A stretch of DNA of 64,000 nucleotides. It comes from Candidatus Segatella papionis (lineage in GTDB: Bacteria; Bacteroidota; Bacteroidia; Bacteroidales; Bacteroidaceae). A program made the position numbers and the translations under genes. The stretch's first letter is position 1, and the number at the start of each line of letters is the position of its first letter. The notes beneath the pieces were generated by a model. The model saw only the letters and a list, made by a program, of their open reading frames with translations. It had not been told where the DNA came from and did not search any database. Below, piece after piece: positions 49,458-57,440 of this stretch. The DNA lies in the NCBI GenBank assembly GCA_002297965.1, contig DBLF01000030.1, positions 75,285 to 139,284 on the forward strand, given 5' to 3'.

Positions 49458-50642
49458 ATGAAAAAATTGAGAATCAGCAAGATTTGGATTGCCGTCATCG
49501 TGGTGGTAATCGCAGCCGTGGCAGCTTGGGCGCTGTCGGGCGACAAAAACGAGGAGCAGATCAACTTCAAGGAGGAGAAAGCTTCTCGCAAGAGCCTGCA
49601 AAACAGCGTTACCGCCACAGGAACCATCGAGGCTGTAACCTCCGTGACCGTAGGTACGCAGGTGAGCGGTATCGTCAACAAACTATACGTGGATTACAAT
49701 TCGCAAGTGAAGAAGGGACAGGTCATCGCCGAACTCGACAAGACCAACCTGCTCAGCGAGCTGAATACCGCCAAGGCTAACCTGGCGAGCGCACAGAGCA
49801 ACCTGAACTATCAACAAGCTAACCTCAGTCGCTACCAGACGCTCTACAAGAAGGGACTCGTAAGCGCAGACGAATATGAGAACGCCCTCCTCACCTACCG
49901 TCAGGCAAAGGAGCAGGTGGCTTCTTCTAGAGAAAACGTACAGAAGGCGCAGACCAACCTCGGTTATGCCACTATTACCTCACCTATCGACGGTACCGTC
50001 ATCTCCAAGAGTGTGGAGGAAGGACAGACCGTGGCAGCCAGCTTCAACACCCCAGAGCTTTTCACCATAGCCAAAGACTTGACCAACATGCAGGTGGTTG
50101 CAAATGTGGATGAGGCAGATATAGGTGGCGTGAAAGAAGGCGACCGAGTTACCTTCACCGTAGATGCTTACCCTGACGATACATTCGAGGGTACTGTAAA
50201 GCAAGTACGTCTGGAGGCTACCACCACCAACAATGTGGTGACCTATGAAGTTGTCATCTCCGCCCCTAACGCAGACCTGAAGTTGAAACCAGGTTTGACA
50301 GCCAATGTCACCATCTACACCCAAGAGCGCAGCGGCATCCTCGCTGTACCAAACAAGGCTCTCCGCTTCACCCCTACCAAGGAAACTGTGGGCAAGGATA
50401 TGAAGATTGTAGATTGCAAGGGCAAGAACAAGGTTTGGACTCTTAACGGAAAGACCCTCACTGCCCACCCTGTTACTATCGGACAGACCGACGGTGTAAA
50501 CACAGAGATTACCAAGGGCATCAAACAGGGACAAAAGATAGTGACCGAAATCATTGTTAACACTCCTGAAGACGATGATGATTCTCAGCAGCAAAGCCAA
50601 GGCTTGATTGGCGGTCCTGGACCTAGAGGCAAAAAGAAATAA
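49458..50642 (+). CDS. macA: periplasmic adaptor subunit of a MacAB-type exporter
   Basis: This 394-residue membrane-fusion protein has an N-terminal membrane anchor (about 8-26), the barrel-sandwich segment (ATGTIEAVTSVTVGTQVSG, SPIDGTVISKSVEEGQTV), a coiled-coil hairpin (about 95-165, with QLANYQT-like heptads) and the beta-barrel domain. It bridges the MacB transporter and the TolC channel. The C-terminus is Gln/Gly/Pro-rich and basic. Confidence 0.9.
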   Translation: MKKLRISKIWIAVIVVVIAAVAAWALSGDKNEEQINFKEEKASRKSLQNSVTATGTIEAVTSVTVGTQVSGIVNKLYVDYNSQVKKGQVIAELDKTNLLSELNTAKANLASAQSNLNYQQANLSRYQTLYKKGLVSADEYENALLTYRQAKEQVASSRENVQKAQTNLGYATITSPIDGTVISKSVEEGQTVAASFNTPELFTIAKDLTNMQVVANVDEADIGGVKEGDRVTFTVDAYPDDTFEGTVKQVRLEATTTNNVVTYEVVISAPNADLKLKPGLTANVTIYTQERSGILAVPNKALRFTPTKETVGKDMKIVDCKGKNKVWTLNGKTLTAHPVTIGQTDGVNTEITKGIKQGQKIVTEIIVNTPEDDDDSQQQSQGLIGGPGPRGKKK

Positions 50643-50660
50643 CGTAACAGAGTAAATAAA

Positions 50661-51440
50661 ATGACAACAAATAATTCGCAAAACAACAATGAGGGCAAGA
50701 AGGTCGTCATCGAACTGGACAACGTGCGACGAGACTTCTTGGTGGGCGACGAGACCGTCCACGCCCTCAAAGGCGTGAGCTTCAAGATTTACGAGGGCGA
50801 GTTCGTTACCATCATGGGTAAGTCAGGCTCCGGCAAATCTACACTGCTCAACCAGTTGGGTTGCCTCGATACCCCTTCAAGTGGTGAATATTATCTGGAT
50901 GGTGTAAGCGTGCGCAAGATGAGCCGCAACGATCGAGCCATCCTGCGCAACCGCAAGATTGGATTCATCTTCCAGAACTACAACCTCCTGCCGAAGACTA
51001 CGAGCGTGGAGAATGTGGAACTGCCACTGATGTACAACCCAAACGTGAACGCAGAGGAACGCAAGCAGAGAGCCATCGAGGCACTGAAGGCTGTGGGTCT
51101 GGGCGAAAGACTCTATCACAAGAGTAACCAAATGTCTGGTGGACAGATGCAACGTGTAGCCATCGCCCGCGCCTTGGTAAACAACCCAGCTGTCATCCTC
51201 GCCGACGAGGCGACAGGTAACCTCGATACGAGGACAAGTTTCGAAATCTTGGTGCTGTTTCAGAAGCTCTATGCCCAGGGCAGGACTATCATCTTCGTGA
51301 CCCACAACCCCGACATCGCCAACTACTCCAGCCGCAACATAGAGCTGCGCGATGGGCACATCATCAGCGATGAGTATAACCAGCACATCCTCTCGGCAGC
51401 CGAGGGACTGGCGGCATTGCCGGCAAATACAGATGAGTAA
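50661..51440 (+). CDS. MacB-type ABC transporter ATPase
   Basis: The 259-residue protein is a free ABC ATPase: Walker [19 protein letters not shown]-loop, MSGGQMQR signature, Walker [13 protein letters not shown] and a [20 protein letters not shown]-loop. It starts 18 bases after macA. In E. coli MacB this domain is fused to the permease; here the two are separate genes (see 51521), as in many Bacteroidetes. Confidence 0.92.
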   Translation: MTTNNSQNNNEGKKVVIELDNVRRDFLVGDETVHALKGVSFKIYEGEFVTIMGKSGSGKSTLLNQLGCLDTPSSGEYYLDGVSVRKMSRNDRAILRNRKIGFIFQNYNLLPKTTSVENVELPLMYNPNVNAEERKQRAIEALKAVGLGERLYHKSNQMSGGQMQRVAIARALVNNPAVILADEATGNLDTRTSFEILVLFQKLYAQGRTIIFVTHNPDIANYSSRNIELRDGHIISDEYNQHILSAAEGLAALPANTDE

Positions 51441-51520
51441 GTGAAGTTTAAAGCGTGAAGCATTCCATGACTTCACAAATCACAAAGCTTGAAGTTATTA
51501 AGTTTTTAAATTCAAAGTAA

Positions 51521-52759
51521 ATGAATTATCAGAATCTTTTAAAGATAGCCCTGCGAGCGATAGCAGCCAACAAGATGCGCTCCTTCCTCACGGCGCTGGG
51601 TATCATCATCGGTATCGCAGCTGTCATCACGATGCTTGCCATCGGACAAGGAAGTAAGGCGAGCATCAAGGCTAATATCGCCGAGATGGGTTCCAATATG
51701 ATTATGATCTCGCCGGGTGCTGATATGAGAGGTGGTGTGCGACAGGATGCATCCTCCATGGAGACCCTGAAACAGACCGACTACCAAAGCATCAAGGATG
51801 AGTGCAACTATATCTCTGCTATCTCTCCTACCGTGAATAGCAGCGGACAATGGATTAATGGCAACAACAACACCCAGAGTACCATCTACGGTGTGAACCA
51901 AGACTATCTGACCATTCGACAGCTCAAGGTGGCTGATGGCGATATGTTCACCGACACTGACATCAAGACAGCAGCCAAGGTCTGCATCCTGGGACAGACG
52001 GTGGTGGATTACCTCTTCCCCGACGGTAGCGACCCAATCGGAAAGGTAGTGAGATTCAATAGCATCCCATTCCGTGTGATAGGCGTACTCAAGAAGAAGG
52101 GGTACAACTCTATGGGTATGGACCAGGATGACCTGGTGCTTGCTCCATACACCACGGTCATGAAGCGTATCTTGGCGCAAACCTACCTGGGTGGCATCGT
52201 CTGCTCAGCCATTACCGAGGAGGCTTCACAGCCAGCTCAAGACCAGATTAGCGAAATCTTACGTCGCAACCACAAACTGAAGGATGCCACCGCCACCACA
52301 GAGGCTGACGAAGACGACTTCAATATCCGCTCTCAGGAGGAAATATCAAGTATGATGAACTCCACCATGTCCACCATCACCATCTTGCTGGGTAGCGTGG
52401 CGGGCATCTCCTTGCTAGTGGGTGGTATAGGTATTATGAACATTATGTATGTATCCGTCACTGAGCGCACCCGAGAGATTGGTCTTCGAATGAGTGTGGG
52501 AGCCAGAGGCATCGACATTCTGAACCAGTTCCTCATCGAAGCAATCCTCTTGTCTGTCACAGGTGGTATCATCGGCGTATTACTAGGCGTGGGATTGTCT
52601 GTGAGTCTCAATGCCTTCCTGCATATCGCCACGCAGATAGAGCCATGGAGCATTATCATGAGCTTTGCGGTATGTACATTCACGGGAGTGTTCTTCGGAT
52701 GGTATCCTGCCAAGAAGGCAGCCAAACTCGACCCTATCGAGGCCATCAGATACGAATAA
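51521..52759 (+). CDS. macB: MacB-type ABC transporter permease
   Basis: The 412-residue permease has one N-terminal membrane helix (about 18-42), a large periplasmic domain and three C-terminal helices (about 285-405) with the FtsX-like core GGIGIMNIMYVSVTERTREIGLRMSVGAR split across the domain. It completes a TolC-MacA-MacB system that exports peptides, macrolide-like compounds or lipids; the substrate is unknown. Confidence 0.93.
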   Translation: MNYQNLLKIALRAIAANKMRSFLTALGIIIGIAAVITMLAIGQGSKASIKANIAEMGSNMIMISPGADMRGGVRQDASSMETLKQTDYQSIKDECNYISAISPTVNSSGQWINGNNNTQSTIYGVNQDYLTIRQLKVADGDMFTDTDIKTAAKVCILGQTVVDYLFPDGSDPIGKVVRFNSIPFRVIGVLKKKGYNSMGMDQDDLVLAPYTTVMKRILAQTYLGGIVCSAITEEASQPAQDQISEILRRNHKLKDATATTEADEDDFNIRSQEEISSMMNSTMSTITILLGSVAGISLLVGGIGIMNIMYVSVTERTREIGLRMSVGARGIDILNQFLIEAILLSVTGGIIGVLLGVGLSVSLNAFLHIATQIEPWSIIMSFAVCTFTGVFFGWYPAKKAAKLDPIEAIRYE

Positions 52760-52791
52760 AGCAATAATTATTCAGAGAATAGAAATTATAA

Positions 52792-52829
52792 AGAAGGCTG
52801 GGTATCCTATTTGGAATCCCAGCCTTTTT
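52792..52829 (+). terminator. terminator of the mac operon
   Basis: AAGGCTGGG (52794-52802) pairs with CCCAGCCTT (52818-52826) with further inner pairing, followed by TTT. Confidence 0.9.
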
Positions 52830-52837
52830 GTATGTCC

Positions 52838-52927
52838 CATATCTCTTTATCTTTCCTTCCTTCTTTATCTCTCCTACCTTCTTTACAACATACCCTGTCT
52901 TATATCCCCCTACCTTCTTTATGCTTG
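52838..52927. repeat. pyrimidine-rich tandem repeat, period 18 bases
   Basis: The core CCTTCTTTA occurs at 52859, 52877 and 52913, with degenerate copies in register at 52841 and about 52895, so the array has five 18-base steps. The remaining gap to 53082 has no gene that I can support. Confidence 0.6.
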
Positions 52928-53082
52928 TAGGATGCGTAATAAATATAAGCGTCATTAAAAATAACAATAATGAGATAGGCAAAACAAAATCTCAACATAA
53001 AATGCTGTGGGGGGCATAATATCTACAATTATATAATGCTAATTCCAAAATTTAGAATCCCAGCGTCCACTCCCTGTATGTA

Positions 53083-53133
53083 CAAAAAATAAGGTCGCTA
53101 ACAGCTCCATTACCGAGCATTAGCGACCTTATT
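53083..53133 (-). terminator. terminator of the L28-L33-DUF4295 unit
   Basis: A perfect 14-bp stem (53088-53101 with 53120-53133) is followed on the minus strand by a T-run (the A-run 53085-53089 on the plus strand). Confidence 0.85.
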
Positions 53134-53199
53134 GTATTTATGTGAGTCTCCAAGAGAGACCTAAACTAAGTTTTCGCTCCCTAGAGAGCAGAAACAAGA

Positions 53200-53358
53200 T
53201 TAGTCCTTGAAGAAATCCTTAACAGCCTCGTTAGGTACCATCTTCTCATCGAAAACATAAGCACCAGTCTTAGGGCTCTTAACCATCTTGATAACCTTTG
53301 TGTATGCGCGACCATCCATGTTACCTTCGTGGAGGGTAGCGACCGCTTTCTTTGCCAT
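53200..53358 (-). CDS. DUF4295 protein, probable Bacteroidetes ribosomal protein
   Basis: A 52-residue basic protein (MAKKAVATLHEGN... ending KDFFKD) is encoded from the ATG at 53358. It is short enough to be missed by ORF callers with a length cut-off. It matches the DUF4295 family, which occurs across Bacteroidetes next to rpmG and rpmB. From memory, a small extra large-subunit protein of this kind (called bL38) was seen in a Flavobacterium ribosome; identity with DUF4295 is my inference. It lies 42 bases after rpmG. Confidence 0.88.
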   Translation of the reverse strand: MAKKAVATLHEGNMDGRAYTKVIKMVKSPKTGAYVFDEKMVPNEAVKDFFKD

Positions 53359-53400
53359 AGTCTATTAAAATTGATAAATTTGTTAAACTTGTAAGCTAGC

Positions 53401-53589
53401 TTACTTAATCTCCTTGTGAAGAGTCATCTTCTTAAGGATTGGGTTGTACTTCATCAACTCAAGACGCTCAGGAGTGTTCTTACGATTCTTAGTAGTCACG
53501 TAACGACTTGTACCTGGCATACCACTGTTCTTGTGTTCAGTGCACTCGAGGATAACCTGTACTCTATTACCTTTTGCTTTCTTTGCCAT
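53401..53589 (-). CDS. rpmG: 50S ribosomal protein L33
   Basis: The 62-residue protein has the L33 sequence pattern [36 protein letters not shown] and a basic C-terminus. It has one Cys and lacks the paired zinc-binding CxxC motifs, so it is the zinc-free form. It lies 5 bases after rpmB. Confidence 0.97.
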   Translation of the reverse strand: MAKKAKGNRVQVILECTEHKNSGMPGTSRYVTTKNRKNTPERLELMKYNPILKKMTLHKEIK

Positions 53590-53594
53590 GATAT

Positions 53595-53858
53595 TTATTC
53601 TCCTATAACTTTAATGTCCTTCCAATCTACATAGCCCTTCTTAACTGCCTGATTGAGGGCAGCGTCGAGACCTACCTTGTTAATAAGACGAAGACCAGCA
53701 GCACTGATCTTGAGGCTAATCCAGCAACCTTCCTCTACATAGTAGAACTTCTTGCTGAAGAGGTTAACGTCAAAGCTTCTCTTTGTACGGTGCTTTGAGT
53801 GAGACACATTGCAACCTAACTGTGCCTTCTTACCTGTAATTTGACAAATCTTAGACAT
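53595..53858 (-). CDS. rpmB: 50S ribosomal protein L28
   Basis: The 87-residue protein starts [21 protein letters not shown] and continues with the L28 signature [11 protein letters not shown]. It lacks a full set of zinc cysteines. It is the first gene of the unit rpmB-rpmG-DUF4295, with its own promoter at 53911. Confidence 0.97.
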   Translation of the reverse strand: MSKICQITGKKAQLGCNVSHSKHRTKRSFDVNLFSKKFYYVEEGCWISLKISAAGLRLINKVGLDAALNQAVKKGYVDWKDIKVIGE

Positions 53859-53910
53859 TTCTATCTTTAATTTTGTAATTCGTTAATTGATACCTATTCC
53901 AAACAGTTTG

Positions 53911-53940
53911 CAAAATTACAAAGAATTCTCGACATAACAA
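53911..53940 (-). promoter_or_regulatory. promoter of rpmB-rpmG-DUF4295
   Basis: On the minus strand TAATTTTG (53911-53918) is the -7 box and TTG (53938-53940) lies 19 bases upstream. Confidence 0.72.
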
Positions 53941-54084
53941 AATAATCCTCAAAAGGATGGCTACCTTTTAAGGATTATTAATATTTTACTGCAAGAAATT
54001 AGCAAAAAGCCGTCTTTCTTACTGATTTTAAGCTGTTTCTTGGCACTCTGATTCAGCTCATTTCTTGAGCTTCGAAGCCCAGAA

Positions 54085-54609
54085 TTATGCCTCTTTCTTC
54101 AATTCCTCAGCATGCTCCTTCAAGAAGTCGAGCATGCCCTTGAGGGCTGTGTTGGTGGCAATGGCGAGGTTGATGTCACGCCCGAAGTCATCAGAGAGCT
54201 TCACCACGCGCACGTCGTCCTTGCTACCATAGCCGATGTAGATGGTACCCACAGGGATGGCAGGAGTGCCACCTGTAGGACCTGCGCAGCCCGTAGCCGA
54301 CATCGCATAGTCCACATTCAGCGCCTTGATGGCACCCAGCACCATCTCACGAGCCACTTCTTCGCAAACGGCCGTTTGCTCCTCCAGAACCTCGTGGCTG
54401 ACACCGAGGATATTTTCCTTCACCTCGTTTACGTATGACACGATGCCACCCTTGAAATAGTTGCTGGCACCTGGCACTGAAATGATGGCCTCGGCGATTC
54501 TACCGCCTGTGCAGCTCTCTGCCGTACCCACTGTCTTGTCACTGTTGTAGAGCATCTCCTGGATGCCCTTGCTCAATATCTTTGTTTCGAATTCCATAAT
54601 CTTACTCAA
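54085..54609 (-). CDS. pncC: nicotinamide-nucleotide amidohydrolase (CinA C-terminal family)
   Basis: PncC deamidates NMN to nicotinic acid mononucleotide. This 174-residue stand-alone CinA C-terminal domain shows the active-site TAESCTGGRIAEAI, YFKGGIVSYVNEVK and SATGCAGPTGGTP. An in-frame ATG at 54597 is an alternative start (MEFETKIL). It lies 51 bases after tsaD in the same direction. Confidence 0.93.
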   Translation of the reverse strand: MSKIMEFETKILSKGIQEMLYNSDKTVGTAESCTGGRIAEAIISVPGASNYFKGGIVSYVNEVKENILGVSHEVLEEQTAVCEEVAREMVLGAIKALNVDYAMSATGCAGPTGGTPAIPVGTIYIGYGSKDDVRVVKLSDDFGRDINLAIATNTALKGMLDFLKEHAEELKKEA

Positions 54610-54660
54610 TCAGAATATCCTCAGCCCTCAACATCAGACTTCGGTATTCCAACTTTAAAC

Positions 54661-55686
54661 TTACTTAAATGTTACTTTCGAATATGCTGGCAGGTCGATG
54701 GTGGCGAAATCGCCGTCACGATACTTGAATGTTCCCACGCAACCTATCATCGCCGCATTGTCGGTGGTATAACTGAACTTAGGGATATAGATGGTCCAAC
54801 CATAACGCTTGGCATGGTCGTGGAAAGCATTGCGAAGGCCATTGTTGGCACTTACGCCTCCAGCCACAGCCACATGCTTGATGCCCGTCTGCTTCACGGC
54901 CATGCGGAGCTTCTTCATCAGAATGTCCACGATGGTGAACTCTATGCTGGCAGCCAAGTCGTATTTGTTCTTCTCCACGAAGTCAGGGTCTTCTGCCACC
55001 CACTTGCGCATGTTGTAAAGGAAACTAGTCTTGAATCCCGAGAAACTGTAGTTGAGTCCCGGAATGTGTGGTTCGGCAAATGTGAAGGCCTTCGGGTTGC
55101 CCTGACGGGCGTACTTATCCACGATAGGTCCTCCAGGATAGCCCCACTCCAACACCTTGGCACACTTGTCGATGGCCTCGCCGGCAGCGTCGTCGATGGT
55201 CTGTCCCAAGACTTCCATGTCGTTGTAGGCATTCACCTTCACAATCTGCGAGTTTCCACCACTCACGAGCAGACAGATAAATGGAAACGGAGGAGCACTC
55301 TGGTCATCGTCGCTCTCCTTGATGAAGTGCGCCATCACATGTCCCTGCAAATGGTTAACGTCGATGAGAGGGATGTTGAGTGCACGGGCGAATCCCTTGG
55401 CGAAGCTCACGCCCACAAGGAGCGAGCCCATCAAACCCGGTCCACGGGTGAAGGCTACTGCCGAAAGGTCTTCTTTCTTGATGCCCGCACGGGCTATCGC
55501 CTGGTCAACCACAGGCACTACATTCTGCTGATGCGCACGAGAGGCCAGCTCTGGCACCACGCCACCATAGGCACGGTGCACCTCCTGCGAAGCCGTCACA
55601 TTGCTCAGCAACACTCCGTTTTTGAGCAATGCGGCAGAGGTATCGTCGCAGCTGCTCTCTATACCTAATATATATATATCCTTCAT
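54661..55686 (-). CDS. tsaD: tRNA threonylcarbamoyladenosine synthase catalytic subunit
   Basis: TsaD transfers threonylcarbamoyl to A37 of ANN-decoding tRNAs. The ASKHA fold and metal site are seen in GIESSCDDTSAA, AFTRGPGLMGSLLVG, the metal ligands of HLQGHVMAHF, LLVSGGNSQ and GGVSANNGLR. The start at 55686 (MKDIYILGIESS) avoids an 11-residue extension running into the map gene. Length is then 341. Confidence 0.96.
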   Translation of the reverse strand: MKDIYILGIESSCDDTSAALLKNGVLLSNVTASQEVHRAYGGVVPELASRAHQQNVVPVVDQAIARAGIKKEDLSAVAFTRGPGLMGSLLVGVSFAKGFARALNIPLIDVNHLQGHVMAHFIKESDDDQSAPPFPFICLLVSGGNSQIVKVNAYNDMEVLGQTIDDAAGEAIDKCAKVLEWGYPGGPIVDKYARQGNPKAFTFAEPHIPGLNYSFSGFKTSFLYNMRKWVAEDPDFVEKNKYDLAASIEFTIVDILMKKLRMAVKQTGIKHVAVAGGVSANNGLRNAFHDHAKRYGWTIYIPKFSYTTDNAAMIGCVGTFKYRDGDFATIDLPAYSKVTFK

Positions 55687-55699
55687 TGCTTTATTAATA

Positions 55700-56560
55700 T
55701 TAATGTGTAAGCACCTCAACGCCGTGCTCTGTCATCACGAGGGTATGCTCCCACTGTGCAGAAGGTTTCTCGTCGCCTGTGATTACCTCCCATCCGTATG
55801 GGTCGTCGGCATCGATGAACACCTTCCAGGTACCCATGTTGATCATTGGCTCGATGGTAAATACCATGCCTGGCACGAGCAGCATGCCCGTACCCTTATG
55901 ACCATAGTGCAAGACTTCCGGCTCCTCGTGGAACTGGAGTCCAACGCCATGACCGCAGAGATCACGTACCACGCCATAACCATACTTCTTGCAGTGCTTC
56001 TCGATGGCATGGCCGATGTCACCCACGAAAGAGTAAGGCTTGGCAGCCTCCATGCCGAGTTCGAGGCATTCCTTGGCAACACGCACCAACTGTTCCTTCT
56101 CAGGGGTGGTCTTGCCGCCCACGATAAACATACGGCTGGCATCTGCATAGTATCCATCCACGATGGTGGTCATATCCACATTCACGATGTCGCCCTCCTG
56201 GAGCACGTCTTCCTCCTTAGGGATGCCGTGGCACACCACCTCGTTGATGCTGGTGCAAACACTCTTAGGATAACCCTCATAATTGAGGCAGGCAGGGATG
56301 GCATCGTGGTCCTTGCAATACTGCATGCAGATGTCGTCGATTTCCTGAGTATTCATACCTGGGCGGATAGCCTCTGCCACTGCGTCGAGGCAACCTGTGT
56401 TGACGACACCGCTCTTGCGGATGCCCTCTATCTGTTCTGGAGTCTTAATCAAGTCGCGGGTAGGCACAAGCTTACCCTTGTTTTCCCAATACATCACCTG
56501 CTTGTCTAGCTCTGTGAGAGGCTGACCTGGCAGGCAATGCCATCTTTTCTTCTTTGCCAT
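55700..56560 (-). CDS. map: methionine aminopeptidase, type I
   Basis: Map removes the initiator Met from new proteins. The metal ligands appear in family order: VDMTTIVDGYYAD (two Asp), GHGVGLQFHE (His), FTIEPM (Glu) and VMTEHG (Glu). The protein has a 40-residue N-terminal extension (KKKRWHCLPGQPLTELDKQ) before the pita-bread fold, seen in other Bacteroidales. It is 13 bases upstream of tsaD. Confidence 0.94.
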   Translation of the reverse strand: MAKKKRWHCLPGQPLTELDKQVMYWENKGKLVPTRDLIKTPEQIEGIRKSGVVNTGCLDAVAEAIRPGMNTQEIDDICMQYCKDHDAIPACLNYEGYPKSVCTSINEVVCHGIPKEEDVLQEGDIVNVDMTTIVDGYYADASRMFIVGGKTTPEKEQLVRVAKECLELGMEAAKPYSFVGDIGHAIEKHCKKYGYGVVRDLCGHGVGLQFHEEPEVLHYGHKGTGMLLVPGMVFTIEPMINMGTWKVFIDADDPYGWEVITGDEKPSAQWEHTLVMTEHGVEVLTH

Positions 56561-56589
56561 TATATCTAAATTTTTAATATTTGCGACTG

Positions 56590-56620
56590 CAAAAGTACAT
56601 CATTTCTTGCAGAGTGCAAA
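56590..56620 (-). promoter_or_regulatory. promoter of map-tsaD-pncC
   Basis: On the minus strand TACTTTTG (56590-56597) is the -7 box with TTTG (56617-56620) 19 bases upstream. Confidence 0.72.
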
Positions 56621-56696
56621 ATAAAATGGCAATTATTTGCTGTTTGTTCACAAATAATCACCATTTATGATTATACAAGAGATAGCGCCTCTATGA

Positions 56697-57317
56697 TTAC
56701 TTCAAGTGGTTGTAGATGGAATCGCACCAGTCCTCACCGTTTTTCGGGCAATAGGTGAACAAGCCCAATTCTGAGGCGGCACAGCAGTTGCGGGCACCAT
56801 CGTCGATGAAGAGGCACTCATAAGGCAATGCCTTCTCCTCGTTCATCACATAGCGGAAGAAGTTCTCGTCGGGTTTCATATACTTCACCTCATAAGAGCG
56901 GTACATCGCATCGAAGTAGTCGCCTATAGGGTGTCCATCACCCGAAAACTCCTCACTGTCGGTGAATGCCGACATATAAGGGTTGGTGTTGCTGAGCAGC
57001 ACCACGCGGTAGCCCTGCTTGCGGAGGTTCTTGATGGTCATGAGCTTGCGGGCTGGCACCTCCTTCACGTAGCCTGTCCAGCAGTGCTTCAACTCGTCGA
57101 AGGTGACCTCTCTGCCTACCATTCGGCTCACCTCAGCACGGTATTCCTCCTCAGAGAGCTTGCCCTCTTCCAATTCGCCGTTGATGCCCTTTTGGGTATA
57201 TACGTTCATCATCTTGTCGAAGTCTTTCAGCCCCAACTCCACGAAGCGGCGTTTCGCCTCTTCGCTATCCAGAGTGATGACTACACCACCCATATCAAAG
57301 ATTATTGTCTTAATCAT
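56697..57317 (-). CDS. HAD-superfamily phosphatase
   Basis: The 206-residue protein has HAD motif I IIFDMGGVVITLD (nucleophile and acid Asp), a helical cap (about 16-90), motif II LLSNTN, a Lys near VKYMKPD and motif IV IDDGARN. It is in the HAD-IA group with DMGGV in motif I (epoxide hydrolase/phosphatase-like). Substrate unknown; sugar phosphate or nucleotide are likely. Confidence 0.85.
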   Translation of the reverse strand: MIKTIIFDMGGVVITLDSEEAKRRFVELGLKDFDKMMNVYTQKGINGELEEGKLSEEEYRAEVSRMVGREVTFDELKHCWTGYVKEVPARKLMTIKNLRKQGYRVVLLSNTNPYMSAFTDSEEFSGDGHPIGDYFDAMYRSYEVKYMKPDENFFRYVMNEEKALPYECLFIDDGARNCCAASELGLFTYCPKNGEDWCDSIYNHLK

Positions 57318-57440
57318 CTTATCCTAATATATATATGTTTATCCTAAAATAAAAGTTGTTTCTTTTTTCCTTGAAAACTAAAGTCCTATTGTAGAAAACT
57401 CTATTTAGCATGTTACTACTGATGCCAAGTAATCATGTAA

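Noticed and set aside
52838..52927. CRISPR array
   Set aside because: The repeats are degenerate, 18 bases in period and lack spacers; no cas genes are present in the window.
54814..55668. 284-codon plus-strand frame opposite tsaD
   Set aside because: It is entirely antisense to a well-conserved gene and has His/Arg-rich composition typical of a shadow frame.
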